From contig OX457039.1 in assembly GCA_949752735.1 (NCBI GenBank), forward strand, positions 30,098,786 through 30,162,785: a stretch of 64,000 nucleotides of DNA, written 5' to 3'. Position numbers and translations under genes: made by a program. This document shows positions 59,801 through 64,000 of the stretch, one piece after another (the stretch's first letter is position 1; each line of letters starts with the position of its first letter). This DNA comes from Lumbricus terrestris (Eukaryota; Annelida; Clitellata; Crassiclitellata; Lumbricidae). The notes below the pieces were generated by a model that was given only the letters and a program-made list of their open reading frames with translations, had not been told where the DNA came from and ran no database searches.

Positions 59801-62800
59801 ACAAATTTCAGAGCTGCCCCAAAACGCAAATCCTCATTTCCATGCGCTGGTCGTTCGACAGCACCACCTCCTTCTATCCTCCGTCCGTCCATTTCTAATC
59901 TCTGCTTCTCAAATTCCATATTCATTCGTTTCTCCTCCATGTCAAATCTCCTTTTCGTCTCTTCTGCTTCAATCCTCAATTTATTCTCCTCTGCTGCAAT
60001 CCTCAATTTATTCTCCTCTGCTTCAATCTGCATTTTCTTCTCCTCTCTCTCTGCTTCAATTTGCATTTTCTTCTCCTCGAATCTCATTCGCTCCTTCTCT
60101 CTCTCCCACTCTCTGTCCTCTTTTAAGTGCAAGCGCTCTAACTCGGCCTCCTCTTTCTTAGCCTGTGCCTTAAGTTTCCAAGCTGCACTACCCAATTTCG
60201 GTGACAATGGTTTCATAGCCATTCTCCTCACCTGTGACCTAGACACGTCCTCCACTTCCTCACCATATGTCTCACTCACCAGTCGAAGTGTGTCACTTGG
60301 TATGTCTCTGACATCCCCAAATTCAGGAATTAACTCCTCCTCTAACGACGCCATTTTACCTCTACGCCCTGTCGACTATTCGACGCGCAGACCAACGCAC
60401 AGCGCAAAAATTCACCCACGACAGCTCACTTCAAAACTGTCTCGACCAAATTTACAAAACTCGCAAAACTCAATATCGCAAAACGTCGAAATTTCCCGCA
60501 CTAATTTTCCCGACCTAATTCGCCAAAAACAACAACCATTGACCTGTCTTCACGGCCAACCACCATATAACACTTTTCCAAATTTCACGGAAACAACGCC
60601 CCTTTTTTGACGCAAATTTCAAATTATCGTGAAAAAAATCCCGAGAGACCCCATCTGTTGGGTTCACTTGCTCTAGTCTAGGAGATGATGAGTAATACTC
60701 AGGTCCGTAATGTAAAATAACATCGATTTATTCAATAACAGAGCAGTCTGACAAGAAGTAGGTTAACGTTACCCAAAGCTGACATGAAGTACGACCGATA
60801 CAGCTGATTCGACAGAGCTGACGTGAAGACACACCAGGCTAACGGAGCCCAAAGGAAGACGGATGTAGGCCAGTTCACCAACGGGGTGGGACGGCAATCG
60901 AAGAAGACAAACGTCGTAGAACACGAACCACACGCCACGCTCAACAGGAGTCGAACACACACCACAGAGTAGACCCACGACAAGAAGCAAGCCCCCACAG
61001 TAGTAGCCCTTTAAATAGGCCCTGCCCTTCCCTCAACTCCCACATAGTCAAGGAGAGTCCAAGTAAGGAAGCCCAGAGGGGTAATAGGTAGCTAACACTC
61101 ACAAAGTGTGTGTGTGTGTGTGACGTGTATGTGCAAATGATTGCCTACTGTGGCTATGTCAATCAGGAATTTTTTCAACTCTGGATTTCCACTTGTGTCT
61201 CGTGACATACAAACCTTTGCAGATGTAGTGACTGGTGTTGGACTTCGACTTCCAAGTCCCAACTGACCACTTACATTACAACCAACTGAATATGCTGCAC
61301 CCTGGTCTAAAACCACAAAAACAAATCCTCAACCAACAAATTATCAAAGCACACCAAACACAATACCTGTAACCATGAAATCGATTAACAAAAACTATGT
61401 TTACAAACATCAAGAAAAGAACAAAAGAATTGTTCATCAATTCATTCTTAGTGGGCTAGTGGCATTACTAATATCATAATTACATTATCTAATCTTGCTC
61501 TCAAACTACTGGCTTCAATTGTTGGTAATATATAAATATTTTACTTAAATTAACTTTATTGTTCAACATCATGAAACTTCAATACTTCAACAATACTTCT
61601 AACACTTGAATTCTATTGTGTGAAAGGGAACAACCTAGCCAGTTAAGCCTTAAGTAGTTACATAGTTTATTTTGTAATTGGCAGGTCAAAACTAATATTT
61701 CTCAGCAATTGATATATAATCACATATTAAGGCTGCTGACACCAATAAACTTCTTCAAATAGAATCTGCAAATTGCTCATCATAGGTAACAGGCAAGCAC
61801 TGCAGAGCATTCACAACTACAGATAGCCAACTAAGGCATCAAGTATATATAGGTATGAATGCCTTTCAACAATAAGGATATCTATCTAACAGACCTCAAG
61901 CAATGTGACTTAACATAAGATGGAAATCATAATGGCATTCAAACTTGATAAAAACCAAATGTTTCTCTAAAGTCACAGATGAAAATAGTCAACTAACCGG
62001 TGAGGAAGAGAGTGTGACCTTTACCACAGGCAGCCTTAACAATGTTGAAATCTGATAAGCTATCGATTACAGTTGGAATGTCACGCCTCACAGTGTCTCC
62101 ATGGCCTAACTGGCCAGTATCATTACGACCTTAATGGCACAAAAAAATCATCAGTTTTCAAAATGGAAAACCCTACATAAGCAATAAGCCTAAATAAGCA
62201 ATTATAAGCAAAACAGAAGAAGCAATTATCCAGAAAAGCAAATCGCGTAAAACTTTACAAATTTCTACGAGATAATATAGAACATCGTAATCATTCAGCA
62301 AATGTGTTGAAATCAATAGCATAAGAATAAAAAATCTGAAGACCATGACAGAGGAGTTTCAAGACAGAGACCAAAACAAAGACTGTAGGGTATCAGGACT
62401 TAAACGGAAAACAAGACAAAATGCCCAACGCAGTACAGGCTTTTTGGATTTCTTCCAAAGAATAAAACAAACGATATGGTAAAAACAACAAATGTAGGCC
62501 AGTCAGTTTCCTAGTTTTTCTCAAGTACCAATGTTACATTTTCTGAACATAAGAACCTTAACCTTTTGAACCCTGAGCTCCACAGCAATCGCACATATAC
62601 CCAGGATTCCACAAATATTTTAATCTCTACTCTGAAAAATTATAAAATCCTATGATATGACCACAGACGTGCCAAAAATACATAATTTGTGAGCATGAAT
62701 ACAAAATGATGTTGAACTTATAAATGCAAGTTTCCGCATCTAGTTTCTCACAACATAACTTTCCTGCAACTCCCTGCTCTACAGTTCGGTGAATTAGGCC

Positions 62801-63858
62801 ATCACCAAAATCCAACTTTCGAATGATAATCCACAAAGTAGTTATTGCTAACTATGCATTGCCTAGTCAAGGCAGATTTTGCAGCAATATTCAAACAATT
62901 CAACAGTTTCTGATTTCCATTATCACATGCTGCCACTTTACTCAGATAGTCACCAGTCAGCCTTGAGAAATGCCAGACCAAAACTGCACAGTTTCGATTG
63001 CACCTAGTACATACCCCAAGAATAGACTTTTCCTTCAGTAGTAATGACCACACTGTGACAAGACATGCAGCCAGACACAACGGAACGGACAACAATTCCT
63101 TTGAGACACGGCAGGCGGTGAGGACTCCAAAGGTTGCGACCGGAATTCTGACCTAACAAGCCAAAATTTGCAGAGCTTATCATCCCAGATCTTAGAACAA
63201 ATATTGCTGAGTCAAGTTCTTATAGTACTACCAATACAACTAAACAAACTCAGGATAAGTTATGTAGAAAAACTCCACTAGTCTGGATCATGTCAGTGAT
63301 TTCAATGTGCTGTGACAAAAGTTACATCAAATAACAGACCATAATATAATCTTATAAAGAGTAATTGAGTATGCTACAACTTATCTACATTATAATGGGT
63401 GATTCCGTGTCAATTCAACCAAATTTACAACCAAAATTGACATGACCGACTCAGATTTACTTGAACTTTGGCATAATTGTTGGGTCACACGAGACATGCG
63501 TAAACACAAGAAAAAAACTTTTTGGGGTAATTACGCTCTGAGATACGGGTCATCAAGCTTTGACCCGAAACGCCCGACCACGTTCTTTTGGACGTCTGTA
63601 TCTCAGCTTTAATATATAAGATATTAAGAAAGAAAAAAAAAGAAAGGCGTTCTTGCTTTCGTGACAAACTTCACTTTACAAAATTAGACTATAGACGAGT
63701 CAAATCAGTCATAACAAACAGTGAAAAATTCACATTTAATGCAATAATAAAAAATAAATATATTTACCTCCTTTTGGAATTTGTTTCCTGCCGGTTAAAT
63801 CCCAGTTTGTACCACCAGCAATTAGCAGCTCTCCAGCTTCTTTATCACCCTCAATCGT
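47806..63858 (-). CDS. RCC2: RCC2 (TD-60), 3' ten exons; N-terminus beyond right edge
   Basis: RCC2 is an RCC1-repeat beta-propeller protein of mitotic centromeres/midzone, linked to Rac1 and RalA regulation and cell spreading. Minus-strand exons are 63768-63858, 63015-63152, 61998-62129, 61215-61306, 54107-54221, 52977-53143, 52300-52480, 51158-51263, 49593-49665 and 47806-47979. All junctions are in phase, giving 422 codons plus stop (human protein about 522 residues, so about 90-100 N-terminal residues lie off the window). Landmarks in order are LLIAGGTNWDLTGRK, GRNLWSPHRLPCLKGI, DTGQLGHGDTVRRDIP, GQLGLGSRSPTP, GNLYTFGNPEYGQLG, RPQRVMVFIDKAKEGQ, VFTWGFGGYGRLGHSDTK, MYPKPIHDLSGWKIRSLG, KAKSSTIPQEVKPLEG and the C-terminal DALPEYLP. 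The intron between 54221 and 61215 contains LTR retrotransposon copy 2 in sense orientation. Confidence 0.95.
48165..48585. mobile_element. MITE, 421 bp, with inverted repeats of about 40 bp
   Basis: The left end GTGACCCATCTGCGCAAAAC continues with CAGTCGTAAGTCGAA. The right end is its near-perfect reverse complement (about 48549-48585). Flanks are AAAT on each side (48161-48164 and 48586-48589), a possible 4-bp target duplication. The interior is AT-rich and non-coding. It lies in the last RCC2 intron. Confidence 0.8.
49022..49359. mobile_element. MITE, 338 bp, GGGTCATTCC termini
   Basis: The left end GGGTCATTCCATGTCAAATC continues with AACCAG. The right end CTGGTTGATTTGACGTGGAA, then TGACCC, is its inverted counterpart with one or two mismatches. 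CCCT on both sides (49018-49021 and 49360-49363) may be a target duplication. It lies in the same RCC2 intron as the element at 48165. Confidence 0.75.
49666..51157. other. RCC2 intron, nothing recognised
   Basis: AT-rich intron. Open frames of 73-99 codons on both strands around 50713-51199 have no recognisable content. Confidence 0.4.
51850..51923. mobile_element. Tiny piggyBac-type MITE, 74 bp, TTAA-flanked
   Basis: Termini CACGTTGGCCGCT and AGCGGTCAACGTG form an inverted repeat with one mismatch, bounded by TTAA (51846-51849 and 51924-51927). It contains a perfect 20-bp palindrome, GGGACGTGTATACACGTCCC, at 51864-51883. It lies in an RCC2 intron. Confidence 0.75.
53466..53912 (+). mobile_element. 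Non-autonomous Helitron, 447 bp
   Basis: The 5' end TCTATATTATAATTCCG with nearby GTTTGTTTATTTGTTTGT is typical of Helitron left termini. The 3' end has a GC hairpin (CCCGG-GCAACG-CCGGG, 53885-53900) 8 nt before the terminal CTAG. The element sits between host A (53465) and T (53913), the Helitron AT target. There is no inverted repeat and no target duplication, as expected, and no Rep/helicase coding. It lies in an RCC2 intron. Confidence 0.78.
53961..54023. mobile_element. Tiny piggyBac-type MITE, 63 bp, TTAA-flanked
   Basis: Termini CCCTTTAATGC and GCATTAAAGAG are inverted repeats with one mismatch. TTAA lies at 53957-53960 and 54024-54027. It is 49 bp beyond the Helitron 3' end, in the same RCC2 intron. 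Confidence 0.7.
54478..54925 (-). repeat. LTR of retrotransposon copy 2 (3' LTR in element sense)
   Basis: 448 bp, TG...CA ends in the minus sense, with no difference seen from 60656-61103. Confidence 0.95.
54926..54939 (-). other. Polypurine tract of retrotransposon copy 2
   Basis: The minus-strand sequence CTGGTGGGGGGGTA directly precedes the 3' LTR, the expected place and composition for the plus-strand DNA primer. Confidence 0.75.
55343..55456. repeat. 49-bp tandem repeat in the element's 3' non-coding region
   Basis: Units starting GACAGAACGTTCCATTGAAA at 55343 and 55392, with a partial unit at 55441. Copy 1 of the element has one unit fewer (8071-8119 plus a partial from 8120), so unit number varies between copies. 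Confidence 0.9.
55573..60354 (-). CDS. gag-pol polyprotein of Gmr1-like Ty3/gypsy element, intact frame
   Basis: A single 1593-codon frame from ATG, MASLEEELIPEF. Domains in order, with approximate residues: Glu/Lys/Arg-rich coiled coil (70-160); Gag core; CCHC-type zinc knuckle (423-436); aspartic protease with DSG (about 507); integrase HHCC domain with HFWWPHVNR and CDVCQRL (750-795); integrase core with AMDIVGP, LSDCGSEF and NGSCERFHR giving the D, D-35-E triad (about 818, 880, 916); GPYVVVRRLG module (about 1060); reverse transcriptase with YLDDIIIFS (about 1328); RNase H with VGVDAS, TIEKEAL and FTDHKPL (1474-1545). Integrase therefore precedes reverse transcriptase, the reverse of most Ty3/gypsy elements and diagnostic of the Gmr1 group. 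One oddity: the first zinc-knuckle Cys is Arg here (codon 59080-59082). Otherwise the frame is undamaged, so activity is possible but unproven. Confidence 0.96.
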   Translation of the reverse strand: MASLEEELIPEFGDVRDIPSDTLRLVSETYGEEVEDVSRSQVRRMAMKPLSPKLGSAAWKLKAQAKKEEAELERLHLKEDREWEREKERMRFEEKKMQIEAEREEKKMQIEAEENKLRIAAEENKLRIEAEETKRRFDMEEKRMNMEFEKQRLEMDGRRIEGGGAVERPAHGNEDLRFGAALKFVPKFDSADIEHYFAAFEQAMTLHQIPMGKWSSLLQPQLSGKAAKVFAALSLEECVQYDIVKSALLTAYERIPEFYRKKFRGLRKEPRETYANYAFRLQSPFQRWIEGTNSWEELAKFIEVILMEQFVQALPIEVHRWLIDKSPDTVASAARLADEYAVLYKQGPNHYSGGFRRDFFDRTRGFSSDESEKKDVWERQGVGYKDGTRRDTNWGRRSPQRGTYGFNKPVRENDDVTGFGEPVTRAFCRAPGHTKASCWKLKRKEGTQMENWRGAKPVGLVQTVSAPVKPQSFPKPIESVDKLYAPFCVIGCVIDDEGARKEAVFLRDSGALQSLVSNEWLNEHEFVHMNETRLLRGISGSIVECPLVKVNVDCAFVQGEVLCCLMNSLPMAGVHCIVGNDTALAGQVLEVAVTTRAQARAHAVRQSERETAVCSEAAPGQSEIVGQSTESADQERTPGEIIDRQVERMNFDEGDLSSLFAATESVVTERSELYVSRQELILRQRRCPELRPLYAQVDETVSVGGRVQPYALVDEVLVRRWEEKCTPLGMGVVQIVVPRDLRQKLLHVAHDIPAAGHLGTRKTLDRLTKHFWWPHVNRAVREYCRSCDVCQRLGKGNRNYRAPMVSMPVMEEVFQRLAMDIVGPLSVCEGTGNRFILTVIDLASHFPFAFPLKNHTAQDVAKCLCEVFSLFGFPKELLSDCGSEFMSDLMQVFVHECGIVQLKTSPYRPQTNGSCERFHRTMKDMLKALAETYPGSWDAMLPWILFAYREVPVQGTGFSAFDLMYGRDVRGMLQLMKEEWLAKDVVHEVSGKNVIDYVLQLRERMRVGLKLAGENAVDAKSKSKQLYDKQSRAVSFEEGEKVLLLIPLVGKPLQTKYCGPYVVVRRLGPVDYLVSTPDRRKTERVVHVNLMKRYVDRMDVVYERPNEEVVASVLVVNPDVRMNDVTLEDKVLQCEVSAECRAELRDVLHDFAHVFSEVPGKTSMVSHRIDLVEGARPVRQYPYRLNPEKMARVDKEVNQLLEAGIIEESESPWAAPIVLVPKPNGTDRLCTDFRKLNGLSVPDPFPMPRVEVLIDRVGQSRFITKLDMTKGYWQIPMHPESVPLTAFVTPKGHYQWKYMSFGLKNAPASFSRLITKVLNGLNEFCDAYLDDIIIFSLAWSDHLVHLRKVLSRIADACLTLNLAKCVFANASVDFLGHHIGIDGVQPRLKKVEAVLKFPRPATKKQVQSFLGLAGYYQRYLPHFSDITLPLTALTKKGIPFRWNEEAEVAFLDLKSRLASRPILIPPDFTKQFCVGVDASQFCLGACLFQMKDGLEHPICYLSRKLLPQEIRYSTIEKEALALMVALRAFSVYFGSAVVLVFTDHKPLQFIHQMANKNMKLLRWSLELEQYNLDIRHRPGEWNVLPDILSRPSA
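60637..60653 (-). other. Primer-binding site of retrotransposon copy 2
   Basis: The minus-strand sequence TGGGGTCTCTCGGGATT begins 2 nt after the 5' LTR. Its complement, AATCCCGAGAGACCCCA, looks like the 3' end of a tRNA (T-stem, seven-base acceptor strand, CCA). I did not assign the tRNA species. Copy 1 has the same site. Confidence 0.75.
60656..61103 (-). repeat. LTR of retrotransposon copy 2 (5' LTR in element sense)
   Basis: 448 bp. Its outer edge abuts the AAGT duplication and a (GT)n run at 61106-61122. Confidence 0.95.
61307..61997. other. RCC2 intron, nothing recognised
   Basis: AT-rich intron between the exons at 61998-62129 and 61215-61306. No repeat or open frame of note. Confidence 0.4.
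62130..63014. other. RCC2 intron, nothing recognised
   Basis: AT-rich. The open frames at 62627-62836 and 62802-63095 (minus) are chance frames or run through the neighbouring exon in the wrong frame. Confidence 0.4.
63397..63610. repeat. Possible relative of the GGGTCATTCC MITE
   Basis: GGGTGATTCCGTGTCAATTC followed by AACCA (63397 onward) closely resembles the terminus of the MITE at 49022 (GGGTCATTCCATGTCAAATC, then AACCAG). A matching inverted end was not found before the RCC2 exon at 63768, so this is a fragment or a one-ended match. Confidence 0.35.
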
Positions 63859-64000
63859 CTAAAATACATTTTCAGGTTATAAGGTAAAACTCATAATGGT
63901 TTGTAGTAACCAAAGCATCCATGGCATTCCCTCTATCTCTCAACCTCTCCATATGACTGTCTCTTTCTCAATGCACTCAAAAAGACGAGCAGTCTCTTTT

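Larger units (their letters stand above)
54478..61103 (-). mobile_element. Ty3/gypsy (Gmr1-like) LTR retrotransposon, copy 2, full length
   Basis: A 6626-bp element with 448-bp LTRs at 54478-54925 and 60656-61103 and a 4-bp target duplication AAGT (54474-54477 and 61104-61107). The minus-strand order is 5' LTR, primer-binding site, one gag-pol frame (55573-60354), a non-coding stretch of about 650 bp, polypurine tract, 3' LTR. The LTRs look identical by eye, implying recent insertion. LTR differences from copy 1 include CACTTGC versus CACTGGC, CTAGGAG versus CTAGAAG, AACGGGG versus AACGAGG, and AGTCCAAG versus AGTTCAAG. It is inserted in RCC2 in the gene's sense orientation, about 110 bp after a splice donor. 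No env-like frame. Confidence 0.95.

Noticed and set aside
56898..60610. Plus-strand open frames up to 234 codons opposite gag-pol copy 2
   Set aside because: Antisense shadows; Pro/Ser/His-rich composition is the complement of the coding frame.
1..64000. Bacterial-style operons, ribosome-binding sites, riboswitches or origins
   Set aside because: Spliced animal genes and animal transposons throughout; prokaryotic features are not applicable.

Overview
This is eukaryotic, animal nuclear DNA: multi-exon genes with GT-AG introns, AT-rich introns, and a dense and varied load of transposable elements. Three conserved animal genes can be followed exon by exon. They are CLNS1A/pICln (minus strand, 7022-22578), TMEM164 (plus strand, 27029-35193) and the 3' part of RCC2/TD-60 (minus strand, 47806-63858, running off the right edge). 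A fourth, unrecognised two-exon gene is proposed at 729-3320 (minus strand), with a TATA/CCAAT-type promoter just upstream. The host is probably a marine invertebrate, perhaps a deuterostome. I base this on intron architecture, a Gmr1-type Ty3/gypsy element (a clade first described from deuterostomes) and the L2/CR1-like LINE tails. This is inference, not proof.

Layout. 1-7000: unknown small gene, LINE remnant, and a 667-bp inverted-repeat element. 7022-22578: pICln in seven coding exons. Its last intron holds a 5.9-kb LTR retrotransposon (copy 1, broken) in sense orientation. Its first coding intron holds a 4.1-kb TTAA-flanked piggyBac element whose transposase fragment lies between two inverted GTTGCTATGG-type satellite arrays. 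22.6-27.0 kb: the divergent intergenic region, with fold-back repeats and a TAA-flanked Harbinger-like MITE. 27.0-35.2 kb: TMEM164 in five coding exons. Its introns carry an inverted-array DNA element, a piggyBac deletion derivative, a decayed LINE and a tRNA-derived SINE. 35.2-47.8 kb: intergenic, with LINE and SINE remnants, a diverged tandem repeat and a 5'-truncated LINE. 47.8-63.9 kb: RCC2, ten exons visible. Its introns hold two MITEs, two tiny TTAA-flanked piggyBac MITEs, a 447-bp non-autonomous Helitron and copy 2 of the LTR retrotransposon, with one uninterrupted 1593-codon gag-pol frame.

The most notable points are: (i) the LTR element has integrase upstream of reverse transcriptase, the unusual Gmr1 domain order; (ii) the two copies let the damage in copy 1 be read directly, an exactly 729-bp in-frame deletion between 8-bp direct repeats that removes the reverse transcriptase core; (iii) the piggyBac element with large inverted satellite arrays around half a transposase; (iv) a SINE family sharing its 3' tail with a LINE present in the same window; (v) at least four differently sized TTAA-flanked elements. 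Host genes relate to snRNP assembly and the methylosome (pICln), lipid remodelling and autophagy (TMEM164), and mitosis/Rac signalling (RCC2). I see no functional link among them beyond adjacency.
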